Below are positions 17,523-25,624 of a stretch of DNA of 64,000 bases, one piece after another. The notes beneath the pieces were generated by a model that was not told where the DNA came from, ran no database searches, and saw only the letters and a program-made list of their open reading frames with translations. Numbering within the stretch: the first letter of the stretch is position 1; each line of letters begins with the position of its first letter. Location: positions 744,001 to 808,000 of the forward strand of contig CBDCLS010000003.1 of assembly GCA_965218775.1 (NCBI GenBank), read 5' to 3'. This stretch comes from CAUZIZ01 sp965218775 (GTDB lineage: Bacteria; Acidobacteriota; UBA6911; RPQK01; JAJDTT01). The position numbers were made by a program, and so were the translations under genes.

Positions 17523-18899
17523 GTGTCTCGATTCCAGGATAAAACCATCATTGCTGTTGCGACTCCTCCGGGCCGAGGGGCGATCTCCCTGATTCGGCTC
17601 AGTGGTTCGGACAGTGCGGCACTGGTTCGGGCGCAACTCCGACTGGGGAGCGGGACCGAATTCCCGCCCCGGAGACCTTGCCTGGTCACTTTTCTGGATT
17701 CGGCGAAGCGGCCGGTCGACCAGATCCTGGTGACCTTATTCCCGGCACCCGCCTCATACACTGGGGAAGATGTGGTCGAGATCTCATGCCACGGGAGTCC
17801 GCCCGTGGTGCAGGAGATACTGGACACCCTGCTGTACGGGGGTGCGCGCCTTGCGGAGCCCGGAGAGTTCACGCTTCGGGCCTTTCTGAATCAAAAAATG
17901 GATCTTGCCCAGGCCGAGGGCGTGCGAGACTTGGTTGAGAGTCAGACCGCATTCCAGGCACGAGTGGCGCGAGACCAGATCGAGGGACGCCTGTCGGCAA
18001 GATTGAGGCCCTATCAGGACGACCTGATACGCACCATATCCCATATGGAGACGGCGCTCGAGTTCGTGGAGGACGAGGTAGAGCCTGAGGGCAGAGCCCA
18101 ACTGGTGGCGCAAATGGTCGGGGTTGATCGAGGGCTTCGGCCCCTGTTGGGAAGCTTCGAGTTGGGGCGGGTGGTCCGGGACGGATTCTGTGTATCGATC
18201 GTGGGAAAGCCCAATGCCGGTAAGTCAAGCCTATTCAACCGCTTAGTCCAGCAGGAGCGAGTCATTGTCACTAATGTGCCGGGAACGACCAGGGATGCGG
18301 TTGCCGAGACCGTTGATCTGAAGGGTATTCCCACACAAATCGTCGATACCGCTGGTATCCGCGAGGCGCGAGATCCGGTCGAGTCTTTAGGCGTGCAAAA
18401 GTCCCTCGAATACGTTGAGCGTTCCGACATCATCCTGTTTGTTGTGGATGGCTCGACGGGGTTTGCCGAGGAAGATGCGCGAGTCTGGGCCGACATCAAG
18501 GAACGGCGCTGCATCCTCGTTCTCAACAAGTTAGACCTTCCGAAGGTCGCGCAAGTGCCTCCGGATATAGTTCAGCAGTGTGAGTCCGTAGTTGCCGTCT
18601 CGGCGCGCCACGGCACCTGCGTGAAGGAGTTACGCGAGGTCATGAGCCATGTTCTGGCTCCTGCGGAAGGATGGGAGATAGAGCGGGTCTTGATCACCAG
18701 CGTACGGCACAAACACTGCCTGGAGCGAGCCCGAAAGCACCTCGCCCGGGCTCTTGCCGCCTGCGAGGACGGCCTGAGCGAGGAATTTCCCCTCTACGAC
18801 CTGAGGAAGGCATTGGACGAGATCGGTAAGATCACCGGCGAAACCGGTGTTGAAGATATTCTTGACGAGATCTTTTCGACATTCTGTATTGGCAAATAG
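17523..18899 (+). CDS. mnmE: tRNA uridine-5-carboxymethylaminomethyl(34) synthesis GTPase MnmE
   Basis: 458 aa. The N-terminal tetrahydrofolate-binding domain (residues ~1-120), a helical domain and an inserted G domain are all visible. The P-loop is GKPNAGKS (228-235), G3 is DTAG (275-278) and G4 is NKLD; the C-terminus is the required CIGK with its catalytic Cys. With MnmG it installs cmnm5 at U34 of tRNAs. It starts with GTG at 17523, 26 bases after jag. Its partner mnmG lies 2.5 kb away on the opposite strand, so the usual adjacent mnmE-mnmG pair is split by inversion. Confidence 0.96.
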   Translation: MSRFQDKTIIAVATPPGRGAISLIRLSGSDSAALVRAQLRLGSGTEFPPRRPCLVTFLDSAKRPVDQILVTLFPAPASYTGEDVVEISCHGSPPVVQEILDTLLYGGARLAEPGEFTLRAFLNQKMDLAQAEGVRDLVESQTAFQARVARDQIEGRLSARLRPYQDDLIRTISHMETALEFVEDEVEPEGRAQLVAQMVGVDRGLRPLLGSFELGRVVRDGFCVSIVGKPNAGKSSLFNRLVQQERVIVTNVPGTTRDAVAETVDLKGIPTQIVDTAGIREARDPVESLGVQKSLEYVERSDIILFVVDGSTGFAEEDARVWADIKERRCILVLNKLDLPKVAQVPPDIVQQCESVVAVSARHGTCVKELREVMSHVLAPAEGWEIERVLITSVRHKHCLERARKHLARALAACEDGLSEEFPLYDLRKALDEIGKITGETGVEDILDEIFSTFCIGK

Positions 18900-18984
18900 G
18901 TACGGTGCACAGAGCCGCGTCGAATTACAGCGGAGTTGTGCAAACTACCGACGGCTGCGATAGGTCTGCCGATCCAGGATGCTT

Positions 18985-19815
18985 CTAGGTAAGGAGCTCG
19001 GAGTAGAGCCGATCGAGTTCGTCCTCAGAATGGAAGTGGAAGACAATCTGACCCCGGGATTGACGCCGCCGGATTTCAACTCTGGTTTTCCAACGCTGCT
19101 CCAGACGCTGTTCTGCCGCCTCCAGGTGCGGGTCTTTGCGGGTTCGGGGTGCCGTCGCCGTCGTTGAGGCAATGGACTGCTGGACTCGACGCTCGACTTC
19201 TCGAACCGAAAGACCCTTGGATGCGATCTGTCCAGCTAACTCCAATTGCTGGGCGTGGGCAAGAGGGAGAAGGGCCCTGGCATGTCCCATCGAGAGCTCT
19301 CCGGCAAGCAGGGCCTGTTGAAGGGAGCGGGGTAGCTGAAGAAGCCGCAACGTGTTGGTGATCGCCGCCCGACTCTTTCCGACCTGACGGGCGACTTCTT
19401 CCTGGGTGAGGCCAAATTCTTCAATCAAGACAGAAAAGGCCCGGGCCTCCTCGATGGCCGTGAGATCGGCGCGCTGGAGGTTTTCGACCAGAGCCATCTC
19501 GACCATCTTCTGATTCGAGATATCCTGGACGATCGAGGGGATCCGTTGTAGTCCGGCCTTCTGAGCCGCCCTCCATCGTCGCTCTCCGGCGATGATCTCA
19601 TAGCCTTCGGCCCGAGAGCGGACAATGATCGGCTGAATCAAACCATTCTGAGCGATGGAAGCGGCGAGCTCATCGAGAGTCGCGGAGTCAAGCGTCAACC
19701 GTGGTTGAAAGGGATTGGGATGGATTTCTTCCAGGTCAAGTTCAACCAGGGGGGAAAGGGACGCCGATTTGGGTAACAGTGCATCCAGCCCTCTGTCCAA
19801 CGCTTGTCTTTTCAT
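18985..19815 (-). CDS. parB: Chromosome partitioning protein ParB
   Basis: 276 aa. The N-terminal ParB/Srx CTPase domain has IHPNPFQPR (residues 31-39), GERRWRA (77-83) and ENLQR (111-115); a helix-turn-helix follows at about 137-160, and a C-terminal dimerisation region ends the protein. ParB loads onto parS and spreads as a CTP-dependent clamp. The ATG at 19815 overlaps the parA stop (ATGA) and gives the typical start MKRQALDRGLDALLP; a start at 19851 would add twelve residues inside parA. The gene faces mnmE with only about 85 bases between the two stops. Confidence 0.95.
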   Translation of the reverse strand: MKRQALDRGLDALLPKSASLSPLVELDLEEIHPNPFQPRLTLDSATLDELAASIAQNGLIQPIIVRSRAEGYEIIAGERRWRAAQKAGLQRIPSIVQDISNQKMVEMALVENLQRADLTAIEEARAFSVLIEEFGLTQEEVARQVGKSRAAITNTLRLLQLPRSLQQALLAGELSMGHARALLPLAHAQQLELAGQIASKGLSVREVERRVQQSIASTTATAPRTRKDPHLEAAEQRLEQRWKTRVEIRRRQSRGQIVFHFHSEDELDRLYSELLT

Positions 19816-20633
19816 GAGGGTACCTGCCGTGTAGATTCTGGTCCTGACCATCGAAGTGTGTCGAGCGCGTTCTTCCCGAGGATCTCCTGAGCCAGCTTGA
19901 GATAGGAGTTAGCGCCTTTGGAGCGGGCATCGTAGAGAACAATGGGCTTGCCGAAACTAGGCGATTCGGCAAGTCGCACGTTGCGCGGGATGTGTGTCTG
20001 GAGCAGTCGCGACCCCAAGTGGGTTGAGACATTCCTACGGATTTGGCTGGAGAGGTTGAGGCGGTCGTCATACATGGTGAGGAGCACCCCCTCGATCCGC
20101 AGAGTCGAATTCAGTGTTTCGCGGATGCGCTGCACCGTTGCCATGAGATCCGAGAGCCCCTCCAGCGCAAAATACTCGCACTGAATCGGGATCAAGACGG
20201 AATCCGAAGCAGTCAGCGCGTTCACGGTCAGGATCCCGAGAGAGGGCGGGCAATCGACCAGAATGAAATCGTAACGGGGACGGAGCTGCTCCAATGCCTG
20301 CCGCAGCCGGAACTCGCGCGCAGAGAGACCCAGAAGCTCTACGGTGGCCGCGATCAGGGCGCGGCTGGCCGGCAGTAGGTCAAGTGTTTCCATTTCGGTT
20401 GGATAAATGGCAGAAGAGGGATCCTGTTCCTCCATTAGGACCTCATATGCAGAGGGTTGGATGCCGTTCTTGTCGAGCCCCAGGCCTGAGGTCGAATTAC
20501 CCTGGGGGTCCAGATCCACGACCAGGACGCGGAGTTCGGCCGTAGCTAACGAGGCTCCCAGATTGATGGCAGTAGTGGTTTTCCCTACTCCTCCCTTCTG
20601 GTTCGTGACGGCGATGATCTTGGCGTTGCTCAT
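19812..20633 (-). CDS. parA: Chromosome partitioning ATPase ParA
   Basis: 273 aa. The deviant Walker A is KGGVGKTT (residues 13-20), with the DLDPQGN and VDCPPSLG motifs characteristic of ParA/Soj. It binds DNA as an ATP dimer and moves ParB-parS complexes. I chose the ATG at 20633; a GTG three codons upstream (20642) is possible. The site parS lies 27 bases upstream of the start, so ParB bound there could repress parAB. Confidence 0.95.
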   Translation of the reverse strand: MSNAKIIAVTNQKGGVGKTTTAINLGASLATAELRVLVVDLDPQGNSTSGLGLDKNGIQPSAYEVLMEEQDPSSAIYPTEMETLDLLPASRALIAATVELLGLSAREFRLRQALEQLRPRYDFILVDCPPSLGILTVNALTASDSVLIPIQCEYFALEGLSDLMATVQRIRETLNSTLRIEGVLLTMYDDRLNLSSQIRRNVSTHLGSRLLQTHIPRNVRLAESPSFGKPIVLYDARSKGANSYLKLAQEILGKNALDTLRWSGPESTRQVPS

Positions 20634-20660
20634 GGAGGGCACCTTACCATGATCGGGCGA

Positions 20661-20676
20661 CGTTTCACGTGAAACA
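20661..20676. promoter_or_regulatory. parS centromere site
   Basis: CGTTTCACGTGAAACA matches the bacterial parS consensus (TGTTTCACGTGAAACA) at 15 of 16 positions and keeps the full 14-base palindromic core. It sits between parA and rsmG, upstream of parA. ParB should load here; the position marks proximity to the replication origin. Confidence 0.93.
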
Positions 20677-20702
20677 TGGGGGGCGTGCTGGTGTTGGGCG
20701 GG

Positions 20703-21296
20703 TCACTCGCAGCGAAAGAGGCTGGCAAAACGCGAGGTCGAGCCGGGCACCTGGTGCTGACGAAGAAGCGTCAAGCCTTTCATCGAGACACCAGGCACGG
20801 AACCGTGAAGCAACAAGAGCTTCACCCGATGCCTCCTGAGCAGATCCATAAGGTTCGCCGAGGGCCTCAGCGCCCGGATGGTGGCGAGGCCGATCGTATC
20901 CCAGCTCGGGTAGTCTTCGGCTCTCCCCTGGAACAACGCGGCAGGCAGCGAGAGGGTTTGGCAGGCCTCCCTTAAGAAAACGACCTTCTTTGCGCTCTTC
21001 TCTATCAGCGTGAGGTGCAGTGTGGGTAAGAACAGTTTCAGCGCCAAACCTGGGAAGCCTGCACCGCTACCCACGTCCGCTACCACCTGATTTTGGTCCA
21101 GAAAACGATCGGCTGCCCAGAAGCACTCAAAGAAGTGAAATCGAAGTTGGTCCTCGACGCCCTGGACCCGGGTGAGGTTGATCGTACGGTTCCAGCGCTT
21201 CAGCAGATCGAGATAGTTCCGAACCTGTGCGTTCTGATCTCCTGAGAGTTGTACCCCAAACATTTCCTCCATCAGCCGGAACTCGGGAGCTGTCAT
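20703..21296 (-). CDS. rsmG: 16S rRNA (guanine(527)-N7)-methyltransferase RsmG
   Basis: About 197 aa. The S-adenosylmethionine site is VADVGSGAGFPGLALKL, and the N-terminal LLKRWNRTINLT segment is the typical RsmG (GidB) signature. It methylates G527 of 16S rRNA. Start choice is uncertain: the frame is open to 21341, ATG codons exist at 21296, 21272 and 21263, and none has a strong ribosome-binding site; 21296 gives a usual family length. It sits between mnmG and parA on the same strand, the common gidA-gidB-parA-parB order. Confidence 0.9.
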   Translation of the reverse strand: MTAPEFRLMEEMFGVQLSGDQNAQVRNYLDLLKRWNRTINLTRVQGVEDQLRFHFFECFWAADRFLDQNQVVADVGSGAGFPGLALKLFLPTLHLTLIEKSAKKVVFLREACQTLSLPAALFQGRAEDYPSWDTIGLATIRALRPSANLMDLLRRHRVKLLLLHGSVPGVSMKGLTLLRQHQVPGSTSRFASLFRCE

Positions 21297-21423
21297 GAGT
21301 TGTAAAAGCAGAAATAGGAAGATTCGTCCTTTTTGGACCACTTCTCGGCACGGATTGACAGCACTTTGACCTATGAATGGAATGAATCAGCTTTTGTCGG
21401 GATGTTACACTCCTGCCACTTCC

Positions 21424-23322
21424 TCACGCGGGGTCGACGGCCAAGGCGGTTTCAGGGCCGTTTCGTCGGCGTATCTCCAGGTGGATGTTCAGGACAGAGA
21501 GCGCAGCCGGCGTGATTCCAGGAACCCGCGCGGCCTGGCCCAGGTTGGCAGGCTTGATGCGATTGAGGCGCTCCACTACCTCATTGGACAGACCGCTGAC
21601 CTGACTGTAGTTGAGGTCGGAGGGGATTCTTCGGTGCTCCAGACGCTGCAGCCGGTCGACTTCGCGTAATTGGGACTGAATGTATCCTTCGTATTTGATG
21701 TGAGTCTGAACCACCTCTGCTTCTTCGTCGTGCAGAGGAACACCCTGATCTTGAAGCCATCCCTTGAAATCTCGAATGTGGCACTCGGGGCGTCTCAGGA
21801 TCTGACCCAGGTTGGCTCCAGGCTCCAGGGGCGATCCCTCACCGAGCTGCTCCAACAGGGGCGAGCCCTGGTGCAGAAAGGTAGAGCGCAATAGCTCGAG
21901 AGCCCGGTCGATTCGAGCCCATTTGGACTCGAAGTCCCGGTAGACCGAGGACGGGATCAGGCCCAGCTCGTGGCCGTAAGGCATCAAGCGACGATCCGCG
22001 TTGTCGATCCGGAGTAGGAGACGGTATTCGGCCCGTGAAGTGAACATTCGATACGGCTCATCCACTCCCTGGGTTACCAGATCATCGATCAATATTCCCA
22101 AGTAGCTCTGGGCTCGACTCAGGACCAGAGGTGTCTTGCCCAGGACCATCGAAGCGGCATTGATACCGGCCATCAAGCCTTGCGCGGCAGCCTCTTCGTA
22201 ACCGGTTGTGCCATTGATCTGCCCCGCATGGAAAAGGCCGCCTACTGCCTTCGTTTCCAGCGTGGGATGAAGCTCAGTGGGCTGAACGTAGTCGTACTCC
22301 ACCGCATAGCCTGGGCGGATCATGGTGGCCCTTTGAAGGCCCGGAATATTGGCTAGAAGCCCCTGCTGTACGTCTACCGGCATGCTGGTCGAGAGGCCGT
22401 TGATATAGATCAGGTTGGTGTCCAACCCCTCGGGCTCAAGGAAGATCTGATGGCGATCCCGATCTGGAAACTTGACGACCTTGTCCTCGATCGAGGGGCA
22501 GTACCGGGGACCGATGCCGACTATTTCCCCTCCGTAAAGGGGGCTGCGGTCCAGATTGTCACGGATGACGGCGTGGGCCCGCCGGTTGGTGAAGGAGATC
22601 CAGCAAGGCACCTGAGGGAGTGTCACTTCCGAGCTGCGAAACGAGAACAAGGTGGGTGTGTCATCCCCGGGCTGCTCCTCGAAAGCACTGAAATCGATGC
22701 TTTCTCGATCCAGGCGGGGTGGAGTTCCCGTCTTAAGCCTTCCCATTCGGAACCCGATGCTCCGAATTGAATCTGCCAAGGCGACGGCGGCCTTCTCACC
22801 CGACCGCCCGGCTCGAAATTTCTTTTCTCCCAGATGACAAAGGCCATTCAAGAAAGTTCCGGTGGTCAGGATGACGGTGGTGCAAGAAAGGATGTCCCCG
22901 TTTGCGGTCTCCACCGCCACGACGCGATTGTTGCGTCGGACGATCGCCGTGACTTCCGTCTGGATCAGGGACAAGTTGGGTGTCTCTGCCAGCAAGGCCT
23001 GCACCTTCTGCCGGTAACGCCTTTTGTCATTCTGGGCCCGGGGAGCACGAACGGCAGGACCACGACTCCGATTGAGCAGGCGAAACTGAATGCCAGACTG
23101 GTCCGCGACCTGACCCATTAGACCCCCGAGAGCGTCCAGCTCCCGAACCAGGTGTCCCTTGGCGATGCCACCAATCGAAGGGTTGCAAGACATCTGGCCG
23201 ATCATATCGAGATTGATTGTGAGCAGAGCCGTCTTGGCACCCATGCGAGCCGCCGCCGCCGCGGCCTCGGCGCCCGCATGACCGCCTCCGATGACGACAA
23301 CTTCGTACCTGGCTCTGGACAT
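21424..23322 (-). CDS. mnmG: tRNA uridine-5-carboxymethylaminomethyl(34) synthesis enzyme MnmG
   Basis: 632 aa, full length. The FAD-binding GGGHAGAEAA motif is at about residues 12-21; the conserved SCNPSIGGIAKGHLVRE block and the C-terminal helical domain (residues ~540-620) are complete. MnmG works with MnmE to modify wobble U34 using FAD, glycine and methylene-tetrahydrofolate. It heads the minus-strand mnmG-rsmG-parA-parB cluster. Its upstream region contains a MITE-like element rather than an ordinary promoter spacer. Confidence 0.96.
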   Translation of the reverse strand: MSRARYEVVVIGGGHAGAEAAAAAARMGAKTALLTINLDMIGQMSCNPSIGGIAKGHLVRELDALGGLMGQVADQSGIQFRLLNRSRGPAVRAPRAQNDKRRYRQKVQALLAETPNLSLIQTEVTAIVRRNNRVVAVETANGDILSCTTVILTTGTFLNGLCHLGEKKFRAGRSGEKAAVALADSIRSIGFRMGRLKTGTPPRLDRESIDFSAFEEQPGDDTPTLFSFRSSEVTLPQVPCWISFTNRRAHAVIRDNLDRSPLYGGEIVGIGPRYCPSIEDKVVKFPDRDRHQIFLEPEGLDTNLIYINGLSTSMPVDVQQGLLANIPGLQRATMIRPGYAVEYDYVQPTELHPTLETKAVGGLFHAGQINGTTGYEEAAAQGLMAGINAASMVLGKTPLVLSRAQSYLGILIDDLVTQGVDEPYRMFTSRAEYRLLLRIDNADRRLMPYGHELGLIPSSVYRDFESKWARIDRALELLRSTFLHQGSPLLEQLGEGSPLEPGANLGQILRRPECHIRDFKGWLQDQGVPLHDEEAEVVQTHIKYEGYIQSQLREVDRLQRLEHRRIPSDLNYSQVSGLSNEVVERLNRIKPANLGQAARVPGITPAALSVLNIHLEIRRRNGPETALAVDPA

Positions 23323-23432
23323 GAGAAGCCATTATAGCTGATGCAGTTACCGGGGATCGCTCAGAAAGGCTGGTCCTTCTGAGGTGTGCTTGAATGAGAT
23401 GAAGCAGGGCACCCCTGCTGGGAGGCCGTGTC

Positions 23433-23613
23433 TAACCCGCATTTCTCAGTGCCGGTCTACTACGTCGCCGCAATCATCCGCCCTGGCTGTGTTTCGCTCG
23501 GTCGGCCTCCTCGACGAACTGTACAAGTACGACTGCGGAGGCCTCGGTCGCAAGCCTTGCCAGGACGGCCCTTGCGACGCCTCGCTACGACAGGCGATGA
23601 GAAATGCGGGCTA
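23433..23613. repeat. MITE-like element with long terminal inverted repeats
   Basis: About 180 bp bounded by a perfect 13-bp inverted repeat (CCCGCATTTCTCA at 23436-23448, TGAGAAATGCGGG at 23598-23610), extending to 15 of 16 positions with the flanking TAA/CTA. The inside has no convincing gene and keeps partial symmetry. The termini resemble inverted repeats I associate with IS1380-type elements, but that is from memory. Its right end supplies the stop codon of the small gene at 23611-23874. Confidence 0.55.
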
Positions 23614-23874
23614 ATCGGGACTGATCTTGAGAGATCTCAGGAACTTTTCATCCTGGGTGGTTAGCTCCAGGCGCACAATAGGCAGCTTCTTCGAGACCGA
23701 TTCGCCCCCTTCGCGCTGGTTGAATCCGATCGTTGCCTCGATAATGAGAAAGACTTCGTAGCCCGTTTGTCGAATGCCCTGGATTGCAGCATTGATTTGA
23801 GGCGATTCCAAGAGGGCCTCGTTGATCGCAGCCTCAAGCTTCTTCTTATATTTTTTCAGCTGCTCGTCCCGCAT
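23611..23874 (-). CDS. Conserved-looking small protein of unknown function
   Basis: 87 aa, not recognised. The N-terminal third is a charged helix (KKYKKKLEAAINEALLES), followed by alternating beta-like strands (YEVFLIIEATIGF; PIVRLELTTQDEKFL). There is no signal peptide or membrane segment. The terminal TAG coincides with the end of the adjacent inverted-repeat element, so the original C-terminus may have been longer. It is transcribed divergently from the methylmalonyl-CoA mutase gene. The codon pattern looks coding, but no function can be given. Confidence 0.55.
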   Translation of the reverse strand: MRDEQLKKYKKKLEAAINEALLESPQINAAIQGIRQTGYEVFLIIEATIGFNQREGGESVSKKLPIVRLELTTQDEKFLRSLKISPD

Positions 23875-23982
23875 TCAAACCGAGTCCCTTCCGCTTGCCA
23901 ACATCGCAGGAAACTGATCAAATCTAGTGGCCAGAGAAGATTCTTTTGAGCACCATGATACCAAACGTGCACTCTTTGTAAA

Positions 23983-25584
23983 GTGGAAACAGGAGGCAGG
24001 AAACTGAGCCTGAATCGGGGCTCCAGCGGCCACAGAAAGCGACTTTATCGACCCCAGGATACGGATTCTTTGGGCTACGAGGAGGACCTGGGAAACCCAG
24101 GTGAGTTCCCCTTTACTCGGGGAATCTACCCCGCAATGTATCGCGATCGCCTCTGGACCATGCGGCAATATGCCGGGTATGCCACGGCAGAGGAATCGAA
24201 TCGACGCTACCATTATCTTCTGTCGCAGGGAACTACCGGACTTTCGGTCGCCTTCGATCTTCCCACCCAGCTCGGACTCGATTCGGATCACCCTCTAGCT
24301 CAAGCAGAAGTTGGGCGATCTGGCGTCGCCATCGACAGTATTGAGGACATGTCCCGCCTCTTTGAAGGAATTCCGCTCAGGTCCGTCTCGACGTCGATGA
24401 CTATCAATGCGACGGCGACAATCCTCTTTGCGTTCTACCTGGTTGCAGCTAGACGGCAGGGAGTGCCCTGGACCTCACTGCGGGGGACGGTTCAGAACGA
24501 TATTCTAAAGGAGTACCTCGCCCGGGGAACCTACATCTTTCCCCCGTCGGCATCGGTGAGGTTGGCTACCGATCTTGTGGCCTTTGGGTACCGGGAAGTC
24601 CCACGGTGGAACCCCATCTCCATCAGTGGCTATCATATCCGCGAGGCGGGCGCGACCGCAGCTCAGGAGGTTGGCTTCACGCTTGCCAATGCCGAGACCT
24701 ACGTGGAATCGGCCCTGGTGACAGGATTGGAAATCGATCAGTTTGCGCCCCGTCTGTCCTTCTTCTTCGCTGCGCACAATGACTTGTTCGAAGAGGTGGC
24801 CAAGTTCCGAGCAGCGCGGCGCCTCTGGGCGCGTCTGGTGAAGCAAAGGTGGAAGGCAAAAGACCCGAGGTCTGCCATGCTGCGCTTCCACACACAAACG
24901 GCCGGAAGCGCTCTGACGGCGCAGCAGCCCGACAACAATGTGGTTCGGGTAGCGGTTCAAGCACTCGCCGCGGTAATGGGTGGGACCCAATCACTTCATA
25001 CAAACGCCAAGGACGAGGCGCTGGCCCTCCCAACCGAGCAGACGGCCCGATTGGCCTTGCGCACCCAGCAGATACTAGCCCATGAGAGCGGTATTACCGA
25101 GTCACCGGATCCGCTAGGAGGGAGCTGGTACGTCGAGAAGCTCACTAGCGACTTGGAGGAGGAAGCGGAGGACTACCTGACCCGAATTCGAAGCATGGGC
25201 GGAATGCTGAAGGCGGTTGAGAGCGGTTTTGTCAGCCAGCAGATCCAGGAGTCGGCGTATCAATATCAAAAGCGGCTCGAGTCCGGTGATCAAATGATCG
25301 TGGGCGTCAATTATCTTCGAGACAGCGAGCCAGATGCCTTGGAGAAACACCAGATCGATCCGAAAAGCGAACGACGCCAAATCGAGAGACTGGTCCGCTT
25401 CCGCGCCGCCAGAAACAGTTCCCAGGTCGACCGCTGCTTGGAGCGTATTCAAGCGACTGCTGAAACCGACGACAATCTCCTTCCGGCTATTGTCTCGGCC
25501 GTTGAAGCAGGAGCAACGCTTGGAGAAATTTCGGATTCACTGGGCGCAGTTTTCGGTAAACACGTGGAAAACGTTACACTGTGA
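23983..25584 (+). CDS. Methylmalonyl-CoA mutase large (catalytic) subunit, without B12 domain
   Basis: 533 aa. The TIM-barrel catalytic domain is clear: TMRQYAGYATAEESN contains the Tyr used by methylmalonyl-CoA mutases (isobutyryl-CoA mutases have Phe), followed by GLSVAFDLPTQLG and the arginine-bearing PPSASVR segment. The cobalamin-binding domain is absent and must come from a separate small subunit not seen in this window. It would interconvert methylmalonyl-CoA and succinyl-CoA. Start is uncertain: the GTG at 23983 has no ribosome-binding site, but a perfect AGGAGG at 23992-23997 stands seven bases before an in-frame CTG at 24004. Confidence 0.85.
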   Translation: METGGRKLSLNRGSSGHRKRLYRPQDTDSLGYEEDLGNPGEFPFTRGIYPAMYRDRLWTMRQYAGYATAEESNRRYHYLLSQGTTGLSVAFDLPTQLGLDSDHPLAQAEVGRSGVAIDSIEDMSRLFEGIPLRSVSTSMTINATATILFAFYLVAARRQGVPWTSLRGTVQNDILKEYLARGTYIFPPSASVRLATDLVAFGYREVPRWNPISISGYHIREAGATAAQEVGFTLANAETYVESALVTGLEIDQFAPRLSFFFAAHNDLFEEVAKFRAARRLWARLVKQRWKAKDPRSAMLRFHTQTAGSALTAQQPDNNVVRVAVQALAAVMGGTQSLHTNAKDEALALPTEQTARLALRTQQILAHESGITESPDPLGGSWYVEKLTSDLEEEAEDYLTRIRSMGGMLKAVESGFVSQQIQESAYQYQKRLESGDQMIVGVNYLRDSEPDALEKHQIDPKSERRQIERLVRFRAARNSSQVDRCLERIQATAETDDNLLPAIVSAVEAGATLGEISDSLGAVFGKHVENVTL

Positions 25585-25624
25585 AGTTGAAGGCCCGCTT
25601 GCCGGGTCGAGCCCGGGAGAGCCA

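Noticed and set aside
23875..23982. Cobalamin riboswitch before the mutase gene
   Set aside because: The spacer is too short and lacks the B12-box sequence.
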